Counted from the stretch's first letter, positions 17,796 through 28,846 are shown. The stretch: 64,000 nucleotides of DNA from Neorhizobium tomejilense (GCA_002968845.1 PVBG01000006.1:186001-250000); one strand, 5' to 3'. Numbers and translations are program-made. Notes: generated by a model from the letters alone, not told the origin.

Positions 17796-18866
17796 TCAGC
17801 CCTTGCCCAGCGATCTCACATTGCCGGCAAGTTCCGCTGTGAGCCGCAGTGCCGCGCCGGTCGCAATCACCATGGACGGCAGGATCAGCCATTCGAGCGT
17901 CCAGGCCGCACCTGAGCGCTCCTGCTCATGCACCATCGATTGCTGCATGCCGGAAAGCTGCACCGCGTTGAAGCGCGCGAGCGACACCAGCACCTCTGCG
18001 GCCACCGGGTTCTGCTTATGGGCCATGGCGGAGGAGCCGCCGCCGCCGGCGAGTTCCATTTCGCCGCCCATCAGCGCGAGCAGCGCCACGTCCTGGCCGA
18101 GCTTGCCGAGCGAGCCGGAAATCATTGTGAGGATGTTTGCGAACTCCGCCAGCCGGTCACGCTGGCTCTGCCATTGCGGCGCGTCGGTCAGGAACAGTTC
18201 CCAGGCCAGCGCCTTGCGCACCTCGGCGGCCTTGTCGCCGAATTTTTCGAGGCTGCCGGCGGCCCCGCCGAACTGCACGGCAAAACCGGTCTCGGAAAAC
18301 GAGTCCAGCCGCTGGCGATGCCGGGTCAACGGTTCCTTCCAGGCACGGATACGGTCCGAAACGGTGATCGGGATCGCCGCCTGCATGCGGGTATGGCCCA
18401 TCAGCCTCCGGCTGCCGAATGCCCGGTCGATGTCATCGAAAGCCTTATCGAGGGCGGCGAGCCGCTCGATGAACAGAGAGCAGGCCTGCTTCAGGCGGAT
18501 CATGAGCGCCGTATCGATGACATCCTGGCTGGTCGCGCCGAAATGCACGTGCTTGGCGGCCTCGCCGCCGCCCGCCTGCTGTTTGACGGCATCGCGAAGC
18601 TGCTTGACGAGTTCGGCGACAACGACGCCGTCGCGCGCGGTGCCGTTTCGCAAGCCAGCCATGTCAGGCTCAAATGTCTGCAAGGCTGCGGCAATGCGCT
18701 CCGCAGCCCCGGCCGGGATGATGCCGCAGGAGGCCTCGGCCTTGGCAAGGCCCGTTTCGAAGGCCAGCATGGCGTCGATCTCGGCTTTGACCGAAAACAA
18801 CTGTCCGGTCTCGTCGTCACCGACGAGACCGGACAGGAATGGATGCTCGAAAGCCGAGACGCTCAT
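17796..18866 (-). CDS. pcaB: 3-carboxy-cis,cis-muconate cycloisomerase
   Basis: 356-aa enzyme of the fumarase/argininosuccinate lyase superfamily that cyclises 3-carboxymuconate to 4-carboxymuconolactone in protocatechuate degradation. The superfamily signature GGSSAMAHKQNP is present near residues 252-263, and the HFGATSQDVIDTA segment near 148. Length matches the short rhizobial PcaB form. It is the last gene of the pcaDCHGB operon, 33 bp after pcaG. Confidence 0.96.
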   Translation of the reverse strand: MSVSAFEHPFLSGLVGDDETGQLFSVKAEIDAMLAFETGLAKAEASCGIIPAGAAERIAAALQTFEPDMAGLRNGTARDGVVVAELVKQLRDAVKQQAGGGEAAKHVHFGATSQDVIDTALMIRLKQACSLFIERLAALDKAFDDIDRAFGSRRLMGHTRMQAAIPITVSDRIRAWKEPLTRHRQRLDSFSETGFAVQFGGAAGSLEKFGDKAAEVRKALAWELFLTDAPQWQSQRDRLAEFANILTMISGSLGKLGQDVALLALMGGEMELAGGGGSSAMAHKQNPVAAEVLVSLARFNAVQLSGMQQSMVHEQERSGAAWTLEWLILPSMVIATGAALRLTAELAGNVRSLGKG

Positions 18867-18899
18867 ATCTACTCCCGGGCGGACCCTGATTCTTCGATC

Positions 18900-19517
18900 T
18901 CAGATATCGAAGAATATGGTTTCGTTTTCGCCCTGAAGATAGATGTTGAAGGTGACGGTATTACCGTCACGCTTGCCGATCAGGGTTGGAACGCGAACCC
19001 GGTGCTCGATGCGCGACAGGATCGGATCCGCCGCATTGGCCTCTTCCTCGTCGGAGAAGTACATGCGGGTGTTGAGGCCGAGATTGATGCCGCGGGCGAC
19101 GACCCAGAAGGTGACGTGCGGTGCCATCGGGCGGCCGTCGCGGAACGGCACCTTGCCGGGCTTGATCGTTGCAAAGGCGAATTCGCCGGTCGCCATGTCG
19201 CCCGGCTGACGGGCCCAACCGAAGAAGTTCGGGTCGGCCTTGCCGCGCGTTTCCGACGGGCTATTATAAAAGCCGTCGGCATCCGCCTGCCAGATCTCGA
19301 TCATAGCATCCTTGAGCGGCGTCATCGTGCCGTCATAGATGAAGCCGCGGATGGTGATGCGCTCACCGCGCGTCTGGTCGTTGACCATCGGGCCGGAGCC
19401 GAGATCGGTGTCATAGACGCCGGTAATGCCGGAAAAGTTCGGCGTGCAGCCGATATGGACATACGGACCCGCAGTCTGCGAAGCGGATTCCTTGAAGTAG
19501 GTGAGCGGCTGGACCAT
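18900..19517 (-). CDS. pcaG: Protocatechuate 3,4-dioxygenase alpha subunit
   Basis: 205-aa alpha chain of the intradiol ring-cleaving dioxygenase; it shares the beta-sandwich with PcaH but does not carry the iron. The family segment DAMIEIWQADADGFY (about residues 67-81) and the APHVTFWVVARGINLGL region are clear. The ATG follows the pcaH stop by one base, so the subunits are translationally coupled, as expected for an equimolar complex. Confidence 0.97.
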   Translation of the reverse strand: MVQPLTYFKESASQTAGPYVHIGCTPNFSGITGVYDTDLGSGPMVNDQTRGERITIRGFIYDGTMTPLKDAMIEIWQADADGFYNSPSETRGKADPNFFGWARQPGDMATGEFAFATIKPGKVPFRDGRPMAPHVTFWVVARGINLGLNTRMYFSDEEEANAADPILSRIEHRVRVPTLIGKRDGNTVTFNIYLQGENETIFFDI

Positions 19518-19518
19518 C

Positions 19519-21469
<1,951 letters not shown>

Positions 21470-21540
21470 CAGTGCCTCCTCCCGCTTTGATAGATTGCAC
21501 TAGTTTCCGGTTAGGTAAAATGATATTTCAGCATGATCTC

Positions 21541-21556
21541 CTAACCATAGGGTTAT
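21541..21556. promoter_or_regulatory. PcaQ binding site between pcaD and pcaQ
   Basis: On the minus strand the site reads ATAACC-N4-GGTTAG, with perfect dyad TAACC-N4-GGTTA at 21542-21555. From memory, the PcaQ site described in Sinorhizobium meliloti is ATAACC-N4-GGTTAA, so this differs at one outer base. It lies upstream of pcaD and touches the first codon of pcaQ, a position suited both to activating pcaDCHGB and to regulating pcaQ. Confidence 0.85.
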
Positions 21557-22489
21557 TTGATCTTGATCAATTCCCGAGTCAAGTTTCGGCACTTGCATAC
21601 ATTTGTCGAGGTCGCGCGCCAGAAAAGCGTGGTCAAGGCCGCCGAAATTCTGCATGTCAGCCAGCCGGCCGTCACCAAGACCATCCGCGAGCTCGAAGAG
21701 GCGCTGGGTGTCGCCATGTTCGAGCGCGACGGTCGCGGCATCCGCATCACCCGTTATGGCGAGGTGTTCCTGCGCCATGCGGGTGCGGCACTGACGGCAC
21801 TCCGGCAGGGCGTGGATTCCGTCTCGCAGGAACTGTTCGATTCCGCGCCGCCGGTCCGGATTGGCGCACTTCCGACCGTTTCCACCCGCGTGATGCCGCG
21901 CGCCATGACGCTCTTCCTCGCCGAAAAGACCGGCAGCCGCGTCAAGATCGTGACGGGAGATAATGCCGTTTTGATGGAGCAGCTCCGGGTTGGCGAGCTC
22001 GACCTGGTGGTGGGCCGTCTGGCTTTGCCCGAAAAGATGACCGGCCTGTCCTTCGAACATCTCTATTCGGAACAGGTCGTCTTCACCGTCCGCGCCGGCC
22101 ATCCACTGCTCGATGCCAAGCGATCGATATTCGAGGGCTTGGCCGACTATCCGGTGCTGATGCCGACCCGTGGCTCGATCATCCGGCCCTCGGTCGAACA
22201 GTTCCTGATCGCCAACGGCGTCGCCAGCCTGCCGACCCAGGTGGAAACCGTCTCGGATGCCTTCGGCCGTGCCTTCGTGCGGTCGAGCGACGCGATCTGG
22301 ATCATCTCGACGGGTGTGGTCGCCGCAGATATCGAGGATGGGGTTCTGGCGACGCTGCCGATCGATACCAGCGAGACACGCGGCCCGGTCGGCCTCACCA
22401 TCCGCGCCGACGCCAACCCCTCCACACCGCTGTCGATCCTGATGCAGACCATCCGCCAGGCCGCTGCGGAGATCATGCCGGCGCGGTGA
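21557..22489 (+). CDS. pcaQ: LysR-family activator of the pca operon
   Basis: 310-aa LysR regulator with N-terminal HTH (HLHTFVEVARQKSVVKAAEILHVSQ region, about residues 11-35, followed by PAVTKTIRELEEAL) and a co-inducer domain. Divergence from pcaD and the PcaQ box identify it. There is no ATG near the N-terminus: the only usable starts are TTG at 21557 or 21563, directly beside the operator, with no clear ribosome site. In relatives the inducer is a beta-carboxymuconate/carboxymuconolactone intermediate. Confidence 0.94.
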   Translation: MILINSRVKFRHLHTFVEVARQKSVVKAAEILHVSQPAVTKTIRELEEALGVAMFERDGRGIRITRYGEVFLRHAGAALTALRQGVDSVSQELFDSAPPVRIGALPTVSTRVMPRAMTLFLAEKTGSRVKIVTGDNAVLMEQLRVGELDLVVGRLALPEKMTGLSFEHLYSEQVVFTVRAGHPLLDAKRSIFEGLADYPVLMPTRGSIIRPSVEQFLIANGVASLPTQVETVSDAFGRAFVRSSDAIWIISTGVVAADIEDGVLATLPIDTSETRGPVGLTIRADANPSTPLSILMQTIRQAAAEIMPAR

Positions 22490-22895
22490 CGCCCGGCTCT
22501 ATCTTCGTCACGTCGTCGCCGCAAAACAGGATGACGTAGTGGCCGCGCGCCTGCGCGGCTCTAGCCCAATTATCGAGATCGGAAAGAAAAGGCGCCTGTT
22601 TCCAGGCATCCGGATGGTCCGGATCGACCAGTACGGTCAGCTGCGGCCCCTGCTCATAGACGAGCATCTTCGATGTCAGCGGCTGCCAGGCCTCTGGAAC
22701 ACCCGGATCCGTCATCCACAGACAGAGGAAATCGCGGCAGAGCTGAGGTCGATCGGTATAGATTGCGCAGCCCTGCCCTTCCGAACAGTGCCGGCACCAG
22801 GCGTCCGGCGGTTTGTCCAGCGCCGCGATTTCGGGAAGCCGGCAACAGAGCGTGCAGGTGCCGCAGGATCGGGCTGTCTTTTCAATTGTCTCCAA
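22473..22895 (-). CDS. YkgJ-type cysteine-cluster protein
   Basis: 140-aa protein with the zinc/iron-chelate-binding cysteine array of the YkgJ/UPF0153 family: CGTCTLCC at about residues 16-23, WCRHC and CAIYTDRPQLCRDFLC further on, eight or more Cys in the first 60 residues. Function is not known for the family. Its 3' end overlaps the pcaQ 3' end by 17 bp in a convergent arrangement. Confidence 0.85.
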   Translation of the reverse strand: METIEKTARSCGTCTLCCRLPEIAALDKPPDAWCRHCSEGQGCAIYTDRPQLCRDFLCLWMTDPGVPEAWQPLTSKMLVYEQGPQLTVLVDPDHPDAWKQAPFLSDLDNWARAAQARGHYVILFCGDDVTKIEPGVTAPA

Positions 22896-22992
22896 GATCT
22901 CGCCGCCTCAACCGCAAAATGCCCGGCCAAACGATCGGCCGGGCCTGCGATTATACGCTGCGGTAGTTTCGCGCAAACAGAGAACTACGAAT

Positions 22993-23325
22993 TTAAGTCG
23001 CTCGTAACTCCGGAAACGTCCGGCGCAATTCGTCCATCGAGGCTATTACCGCGTCGTCAGCGCGCAGCGTCACCGAGATATTGTCGGCGACATTGAGCGT
23101 TTCCTCAAAATGCACCGGCGTTTCAGCACCGCCCTGGCGCACCAGCGTGGCCTCCTTGCGGAAACCATGTTTCAGCAGCCAGTCGCGCGGGGCGCTGAGG
23201 CTCACCGCCACGTGGAACGCGCCGTCATCTTCCTTGCTGGCCTTCAGTTTGTAAGTCACGGGAGACCTGTCGCCGCCGATGTCGATCTGGCCTGGGTAAC
23301 CCGCTTCTTTCAGATGTTCACCCAT
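22993..23325 (-). CDS. Conserved hypothetical protein
   Basis: 110-aa soluble protein that I do not recognise as a named family. AAGGAG lies 9 nt before the ATG. Sequence is mixed alpha/beta with a basic/acidic composition (VTYKLKASKEDDGAFHVAVS-like strands, then a C-terminal helix DELRRTFPELRAT). No signal peptide, membrane segment or Cys motif. Stand-alone gene between the YkgJ-type gene and the divergent glycerate kinase gene. Confidence 0.7.
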   Translation of the reverse strand: MGEHLKEAGYPGQIDIGGDRSPVTYKLKASKEDDGAFHVAVSLSAPRDWLLKHGFRKEATLVRQGGAETPVHFEETLNVADNISVTLRADDAVIASMDELRRTFPELRAT

Positions 23326-23478
23326 ATTCTCGCTCCTTCGTTTTGGTGAGCCCGTGGGACAACCGACACTCGCTTGCTTTGTTCCGTTCGAAAGGCCGGT
23401 GGGTGATCAAGCCCGGTTGACGGCTGTTGACTGCCGTGATCGAAAGAGCCCGGGTGGCGGAGACGCGGAGGAAAAGCG

Positions 23479-24735
23479 ATGACGGATCGGGAACTGCTGG
23501 AGGCGCTGTTTCATGCGGCCGTGAAGGCTGCCGATCCGCTGACCGGCATCGTGAAGCACCTGCCCGCCCCGCCGGCAAACGGACGAACCGTCGTCATCGG
23601 CGCCGGCAAGGGTGCGGCCCAGATGGCCGCAGCGCTCGAAAGCGTGTGGACCGGCCCGCTGACCGGCGTGATCGTGACCCGCTACGGCTATGGCTGCGAA
23701 ACAAAGTCGATCGAGATTCTCGAGGCGTCGCATCCGGTGCCGGATGCAGCAGGCCTTGCCGGCGCAAGACGGTTGGTCGAGACGATCCGTGGCCTCTCCG
23801 AAAACGACCTCGTCATCGCGCTGGTCTGCGGCGGCGGCTCCGCCCTGCTGCCCGCGCCGCCGGAAGGCTTGACGCTGGAGGACGAGATTGCGTTAAACGA
23901 GATGCTGCTTGCCTCGGGCGCGCCGATCTCGGCGATGAATGTTGTTCGCAAACATCTGTCGACCATCAAGGGCGGCAGGCTTGCCGCAGCAACCAAGGCC
24001 CGCGTCGTCAGCCTGATCGTCTCGGATATTCCCGGCGACAACCCCGCCTTCGTCGCCTCCGGCCCGACCATTCCGGATGCCACGACCCGCCAGGATGCGC
24101 TCGCGATCGTCGAACAATACAAACTGAAGCTGCCGGTGGCGATGATCGCGCATCTGAACTCGCCGGCCGCCGACGCACCGGAACCGGACGATCCGGTCTT
24201 TGCCGGCCACGAGCATTTTGTCATAGCCTCTGCTGGCGTCTCGCTGGAGGCCGCCGCCGAGGTCGCCCGCGCCCATGGCATGACGCCTTATATCCTTTCC
24301 GACTCCGTCGAAGGCGAAGCGCGCGACGTCGCCCTGGTGCATGCAGCCCTTGCGCGCGAGGTGTCGCTCCGCGACCGGCCGTTCGCAAAGCCGGCGGTTC
24401 TACTGTCCGGCGGGGAGACCACGGTGACGCTGCGGGCGAAAGGCGGCAAGGGCGGCCGCAACGGCGAATTTGCGCTGGCCTTGGCGCTGGCGATCGACGG
24501 CCACGATGTCACCGCACTGGCCGCCGATACGGATGGCATCGACGGATCGGAAACCAATGCCGGTGCTTTCGCGGACGGCACGACGGCGAGACGCCTGGGG
24601 GCCGCGGGTCTCGACGGGCGGAAACTGCTCGACGGCAATGACAGCTTTTCAGGATTTGCCGCGATCGGCGACATATTCGAAACGGGCCCAACCGGCACCA
24701 ATGTGAATGATTTCCGGGCGATCTTGTTGAGATAG
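23479..24735 (+). CDS. Glycerate 2-kinase (MOFRL family, TtuD-like)
   Basis: 418-aa cytoplasmic kinase of the GckA/TtuD type, phosphorylating D-glycerate to 2-phosphoglycerate; older annotation calls relatives hydroxypyruvate reductase. The DUF4147 domain comes first ([16 protein letters not shown] near residues 36-51, [11 protein letters not shown] near 118, [17 protein letters not shown] near 179). The MOFRL domain follows ([11 protein letters not shown], then [14 protein letters not shown]). GGAGG is 8 nt from the ATG. It would feed photorespiratory-type or tartrate-derived glycerate into glycolysis; no partner dehydrogenase is adjacent. Confidence 0.94.
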   Translation: MTDRELLEALFHAAVKAADPLTGIVKHLPAPPANGRTVVIGAGKGAAQMAAALESVWTGPLTGVIVTRYGYGCETKSIEILEASHPVPDAAGLAGARRLVETIRGLSENDLVIALVCGGGSALLPAPPEGLTLEDEIALNEMLLASGAPISAMNVVRKHLSTIKGGRLAAATKARVVSLIVSDIPGDNPAFVASGPTIPDATTRQDALAIVEQYKLKLPVAMIAHLNSPAADAPEPDDPVFAGHEHFVIASAGVSLEAAAEVARAHGMTPYILSDSVEGEARDVALVHAALAREVSLRDRPFAKPAVLLSGGETTVTLRAKGGKGGRNGEFALALALAIDGHDVTALAADTDGIDGSETNAGAFADGTTARRLGAAGLDGRKLLDGNDSFSGFAAIGDIFETGPTGTNVNDFRAILLR

Positions 24736-24781
24736 CCGCTTGAAGCCGGCCTTGCAGCCCTCTCCCGCCCAATTGCGGCAC

Positions 24782-25687
24782 TTACTGCAGCTGCGGTTTC
24801 CTCAAGAAATCATTCCGGTCCGCCGACTTCACTCTGAGCCAGGCCTCCCTTCCATCACGCAGGATCCGCATCGGGATTTCGGCGCCGGGCGGCCCGCTGT
24901 CCCAGATCTTGCGATAGAAGTCCGCGAGCCCGTCGACCTCGCCGTCGCGGATTTCCGAAATCACGTCGCCGCGCTTCAGGCCCGCCTTTGCAGCCGGACC
25001 GTTTTCGGTGACGCTCATGACCACCACTTCGCCATTGCTTTCCGCCGACATGGCGCCGAGCCAGGGGCGTGGCGGGCGGTTGAATTCGCCGCGATTGAGG
25101 AGATCGTCGAGGATAGGCTTCAGAAGGTTGACCGGCACGACCATGTTGATGTCGGCGATCTCGCCGCCGCGGCTCATCTGCAGGCGCAGCGATCCGACCC
25201 CTAGCAGCTTGCCTTCCGTATCGATCAGCGCCGCTCCGCCCCAGGAGGGGTGGGCAGGTGCGATGAAGATCGCCTCATCCAGCAGATATTCCCAATATCC
25301 GGCGAATTCCTGCTTGGCGACGATATTGCTACGCACATACTCTCCTTCGCCATCGGCGAAGATGACCGGATCGCCGAGCGTCGCGGTAGCGGAATCGCCG
25401 ATCTGAAGCGCCGGCAGATCCAGCGGCGCCATGGCCTGCACGAGGCCGAAGCCGCTTTCCTGATCATAGGCCAGCGCATGGGCCGGCACGACGCGACCGT
25501 CCTGGCGTGTCAGCCAGACGTCTTCTGCTTCGGTGATCAGGTAACCGATCGTCAGCACCAATCCGTTTTCGCGGATCACCACGCCGCTACCTTCCCGGCG
25601 GGTGCCGAGAGTATTGGCCGTAAAGGCGTTGTCCGGGATGGAAGCACGCACGGCCACGACCGACCGTAAACTTTTCTCGAGATCCAT
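24782..25687 (-). CDS. Trypsin-like/PDZ protein with lost catalytic triad (pseudo-protease)
   Basis: 301 aa from the ATG at 25687. The layout is that of HtrA/S1C proteases: a chymotrypsin-fold domain (about 5-195) and a PDZ domain (about 208-290, with GPAAKAGLKRGDVI). Each catalytic position appears changed. The TNAHVV segment is TIGYLI with Tyr49 in place of His, the TDLAVL segment is SGFGLV with Gly79 in place of Asp, and the GNSGGP segment is PSWGGA with Trp149 in place of Ser. No signal peptide is seen, so it is probably cytoplasmic. A binding or scaffold role is inferred. Confidence 0.85.
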   Translation of the reverse strand: MDLEKSLRSVVAVRASIPDNAFTANTLGTRREGSGVVIRENGLVLTIGYLITEAEDVWLTRQDGRVVPAHALAYDQESGFGLVQAMAPLDLPALQIGDSATATLGDPVIFADGEGEYVRSNIVAKQEFAGYWEYLLDEAIFIAPAHPSWGGAALIDTEGKLLGVGSLRLQMSRGGEIADINMVVPVNLLKPILDDLLNRGEFNRPPRPWLGAMSAESNGEVVVMSVTENGPAAKAGLKRGDVISEIRDGEVDGLADFYRKIWDSGPPGAEIPMRILRDGREAWLRVKSADRNDFLRKPQLQ

Positions 25688-25876
25688 GATGCAAATCCTG
25701 ATGAGGCAATACGCGGTCCGGAACCCCGCAAGGGTCTGCAAAGGCCAACCATACCGTCCCTTTAAGGTATGAATGTGGACGGCGTGGAGCAAGAGGCCGG
25801 CGAGAACTGCATGCTTGCAAAGTGTCTACCTCATGGGGTCCCCTCCCCGTTTCCGGGAAGGGGAAGCGTGGAATGC

Positions 25877-26410
25877 TCAGCCCGCTGGCGTCAGCGTGAC
25901 CGAGGTGCCGGTTGCGGCGACGTTGAGGCCGAGCTGGCCGGTAACGCTCACCGTCTGCAGGTGGATGGAACCAGCGGTACCGCCGACGAGGATGTTGGCG
26001 CCAATGCCGGCACCGACGGTGGCCTCAGCGGTCGCGCCCTGATAGAGGCCGCCGAGCGAACCGTGGTGATAACCCGCGGTCGGGGCGAAGACGGCCCAGA
26101 TCAGCCGCGAACGGGTCGTGAAGCCGAGATCGACACCCATCTTGCGCACCACGCCGGTATAACGGTCGAGCGGCTCGCTGCCGATCGCCGTCGTAAAGAC
26201 GCAATCGGCTTCCTTGGCGGAACCAAGCACGTAACCGACACCGCCGCCGATCGAGCAATCGAGATAACCGATGCGAACACCGCCGCGCAGGTCCTGCTCT
26301 TCATAAACCGGGACACGATCCCGGCGGGCAATCACATCGGCGGAAAAGGCGGCTCCGGCGCTGGTTACGACCGGCAAAGCGGCGAGCGCCACGGCAACAA
26401 TCTTCTTCAT
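25877..26410 (-). CDS. DUF992 family secreted protein
   Basis: 177-aa exported protein. The signal peptide is MKK plus a hydrophobic stretch ending AAFSA (cleavage near residue 23). The mature part carries the DUF992 features: RIGYLDCSIGGGVGYVLGSAK, a second Cys in ADCVF, and a glycine-rich C-terminal beta region, typical of small alphaproteobacterial periplasmic proteins. AAGGAGT precedes the ATG. Function unknown. Divergent from the DUF1206 gene across 270 bp. Confidence 0.9.
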   Translation of the reverse strand: MKKIVAVALAALPVVTSAGAAFSADVIARRDRVPVYEEQDLRGGVRIGYLDCSIGGGVGYVLGSAKEADCVFTTAIGSEPLDRYTGVVRKMGVDLGFTTRSRLIWAVFAPTAGYHHGSLGGLYQGATAEATVGAGIGANILVGGTAGSIHLQTVSVTGQLGLNVAATGTSVTLTPAG

Positions 26411-26680
26411 CCCTGTACTCCTTTAATTATTCAGCCGCCCTTGTTGAGACTCATCCGAGCGGGTTTGGTAGCGTTGGGAAACGCATGTGGCGGAAGAATG
26501 ATCCCACGTGCGCTGCACACGAATTATCACCGAATTGTTCCAAGCGAGAGGTGGCTCCATCCCGCCGCCCCTGCGTCAGCGTTTCGCGGAATTGGCCGGG
26601 AAGCGAAACGGGGGCAGCGGCGATCTTCCGGAACCGCGGCCACCCAGACACGTTCCTGTCGATCTTTCGCGGAGATCGGG

Positions 26681-27508
26681 ATGGACAAGGATAGAAAACT
26701 GGAATGGCTGGCGAGGTCCGGGTATGCGACCAGGGGGATCGTATACGTCCTGATCGCCGGCATGGCGTCGCTCTCGACGCTCGGCGGTGGAGAGCCGGAT
26801 TCCAATTCCGCGCTGCAGATCGTATTGGAACAGCCTTTCGGCCAGATCTGGCTCGGCTTGATCGGCATAGGCCTGATCGGCTTCATCCTCTGGCGAGTGG
26901 CGCAATCGATCCTCAACACCGACCGCCATCAGCACAATGCGAAAGGGTATCTGGTCAGGGCGGGTCTTCTCGTCAGCGCCGCGACCTATACCGGTCTCGC
27001 CTTTTACGCGGTCGGGCAGGCCCTGCTTCTCGGCTTCGGCGCAGGATCGTCCGGAGCTCGCGAAAGCTGGACCGCGTGGCTGATGCAGCAGCCGTTCGGT
27101 CGCTATCTTGTCGCAGGCGTCGGCCTTGCGATCATCGGTGCCGGCTGCGCCCAGGCGGCCAAGGGCATCAAACGCGGGTATCTTCGCTTTTTCGAAAGCG
27201 GATTCGAGCAGCGAGCCGTCCTCAATGGCATCTGCGCCTACGGCCTTCTGGCGCGCGGCGTCATATTCCTCATTATCGGCGGGTTCTTCATCTATGCGGC
27301 CTTCGCTGTCGATCCGAACCAGGCTGGCGGCCTGGCGGATGCGCTCGCATGGGTGCGCCAGCTTCCATTCGGGGCTATTCTCTATGGATTGGCGGCCATC
27401 GGGCTTTTCGCGTTCGGCCTCTACGGATTGATCGAGGCCCGGTACAGGATCGTGCAGCCGCCTTCGATGGATCGGCCGCTCCGCGCGATGCGGTCGGCCG
27501 TGAACTGA
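26681..27508 (+). CDS. DUF1206 family membrane protein
   Basis: 275-aa integral membrane protein with about six helices arranged as three similar two-helix repeats, the DUF1206 pattern. Each repeat begins with a motif like LARSGYATRGIVYVLIA (residues 8-24) or YGLLARGVIFLIIGGFF. The ATG at 26681 was chosen with GGAGA upstream; an open frame extends much further left but runs antisense to the DUF992 gene. Function unknown. It is followed 19 bp later by a PAP2 phosphatase gene, so a role near membrane lipids is possible. Confidence 0.9.
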   Translation: MDKDRKLEWLARSGYATRGIVYVLIAGMASLSTLGGGEPDSNSALQIVLEQPFGQIWLGLIGIGLIGFILWRVAQSILNTDRHQHNAKGYLVRAGLLVSAATYTGLAFYAVGQALLLGFGAGSSGARESWTAWLMQQPFGRYLVAGVGLAIIGAGCAQAAKGIKRGYLRFFESGFEQRAVLNGICAYGLLARGVIFLIIGGFFIYAAFAVDPNQAGGLADALAWVRQLPFGAILYGLAAIGLFAFGLYGLIEARYRIVQPPSMDRPLRAMRSAVN

Positions 27509-27527
27509 CATTGAGCAAGGAGTTTGG

Positions 27528-28235
27528 ATGGCATTCCATCAGCGCGTGACACGCAGAGTGGTCGAAAGGGTCATGACGTTCGAGCCGATCGGCCTGATGA
27601 TGATCGCCTTTCTGGCAGGCGGGCTATTCGTCTTCTTCCGCTTGACCGACGAGGTTCTGGAGGGCGAGACCCATGCCTTCGACGAAAAGATCCTTCTCGC
27701 CCTGCGCAATGCCGCAGATCTTGCGACGCCGCTCGGCCCCTATTGGCTCAATCATGCCATGGGAGACATCACGGCGCTCGGCGGGGTTACCGTGCTGACC
27801 CTGATGACCGTGATGGGGACGGCCTTCCTCCTGCTGTCGCGGCAAAAGGCGATCGCGCTCTTCATGTTCCTGTCGATCGCTGGCGGCTGGCTTTTGAGTT
27901 CGTTGCTGAAGCTCGGCGTGGCACGACCGAGGCCGGATATCGTGCCGCATCTGGTCGAAGTCGGAGACCTCAGTTTTCCGAGCGGCCATGCGATGCTGTC
28001 GGCCGTTACCTACCTGACGCTCGGAGCGCTGCTGTCGCGCGCCCAGCCCTATCGCTCGACGCGGATCTTCCTGATCAGTGCGGCGATCTTCCTGACATTC
28101 ATCATCGGTTTCAGCCGTGTCTATCTCGGCGTCCACTACCCGACCGACGTCCTCGGCGGCTGGTGCGCCGGCGCAACCTGGGCACTGGCGTGCTGGATGA
28201 TCGCAAGACGCTATATTTCGGCGGTGCCGGAGTAA
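27528..28235 (+). CDS. PAP2-superfamily membrane phosphatase
   Basis: 235-aa membrane protein of the phosphatidic acid phosphatase type 2 family. The three-part active site is recognisable: KLGVARPRP (KxxxxxxRP) near residues 127-135, PSGHAM near 151-156, and SRVYLGVHYPTDVLGG (SRxxxxxHxxxD) near 202-217. About five to six membrane helices. AAGGAG precedes the ATG. Probable substrates are phosphatidate, undecaprenyl pyrophosphate or other lipid phosphates. It sits between DUF1206 and the glycolipid-binding-family gene. Confidence 0.94.
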   Translation: MAFHQRVTRRVVERVMTFEPIGLMMIAFLAGGLFVFFRLTDEVLEGETHAFDEKILLALRNAADLATPLGPYWLNHAMGDITALGGVTVLTLMTVMGTAFLLLSRQKAIALFMFLSIAGGWLLSSLLKLGVARPRPDIVPHLVEVGDLSFPSGHAMLSAVTYLTLGALLSRAQPYRSTRIFLISAAIFLTFIIGFSRVYLGVHYPTDVLGGWCAGATWALACWMIARRYISAVPE

Positions 28236-28272
28236 TCCGGTAATTTGGACACCTTTGGGAGGAGCTTCTGGC

Positions 28273-28833
28273 ATGAGCACATCCATACTTTTCTGGTGCC
28301 GGACCGATATTGAAGGATTTGAAAGGCTGGAGCTTTCGGTCGAACCGGACGTCGTCACCGCGACATCGACGGTCATCTGCCTCGAAGCCGGCGGCTTTCG
28401 CCTCGATCATCGCTGGCGGCTCGATCCGGGCTGGCGTGCTCAATCGGTCACGGTCGAACGATGGAATGCGCAAGGCTACGGCCTGCTGCACCTGGAACGC
28501 GTCGGCAAGGGCTGGCGGGTGAACGACATGGCCCGGCCGGATCTCTTTGGCGCGGAGGAGCCGGACCTGTCGGTCACACCATTCTGCAACACGTTCCCGA
28601 TCCGCAGGACCGCTGAGGAAAAGGGAGCCAGCCTGAGTTTGGATACGGCATTCATCGATGGTCCAGCGCTCACGGTGGCGCGATCGAGCCAGCGCTACGA
28701 CCGCCAGGGTCCGGGCCGCGTGCGCTACGTCGACCTCGGCCTTTCGGCAGGTTTCGAAGCGGACCTTGTCATCGACGGCGACGGGCTGGTTTTGTCCTAC
28801 GAACACCTGTTCGAACGGGTGACGCCGGGGTGA
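28273..28833 (+). CDS. Putative glycolipid-binding domain protein (PF06475 type)
   Basis: 186-aa soluble protein of the Glycolipid_bind family (related to the Pseudomonas SPA0212 fold), a beta-barrel-like lipid-binding domain. It has no signal peptide and is rich in alternating beta strands. The family segments are VTPFCNTFPIRR near residues 100-111 and the C-terminal FEADLVIDGDGLVLSYEHLFER. GGGAGGAG precedes the ATG at 28273. It is the third gene in a possible lipid/envelope operon after DUF1206 and PAP2. Molecular role unproven. Confidence 0.82.
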   Translation: MSTSILFWCRTDIEGFERLELSVEPDVVTATSTVICLEAGGFRLDHRWRLDPGWRAQSVTVERWNAQGYGLLHLERVGKGWRVNDMARPDLFGAEEPDLSVTPFCNTFPIRRTAEEKGASLSLDTAFIDGPALTVARSSQRYDRQGPGRVRYVDLGLSAGFEADLVIDGDGLVLSYEHLFERVTPG

Positions 28834-28846
28834 TATCCATGATCCC

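Noticed and set aside
25823..25868. GC-rich stem-loop between the pseudo-protease and DUF992 genes
   Set aside because: Pairing of CCCCTCCCC with GGGAAGGGG is imperfect and no T-run follows on either strand, so it is not a supported terminator.
25769..26680. N-terminal extension of the DUF1206 frame back to 25769
   Set aside because: The extra ~300 residues run antisense through the DUF992 gene. The ATG at 26681 with its ribosome site gives the normal family length.
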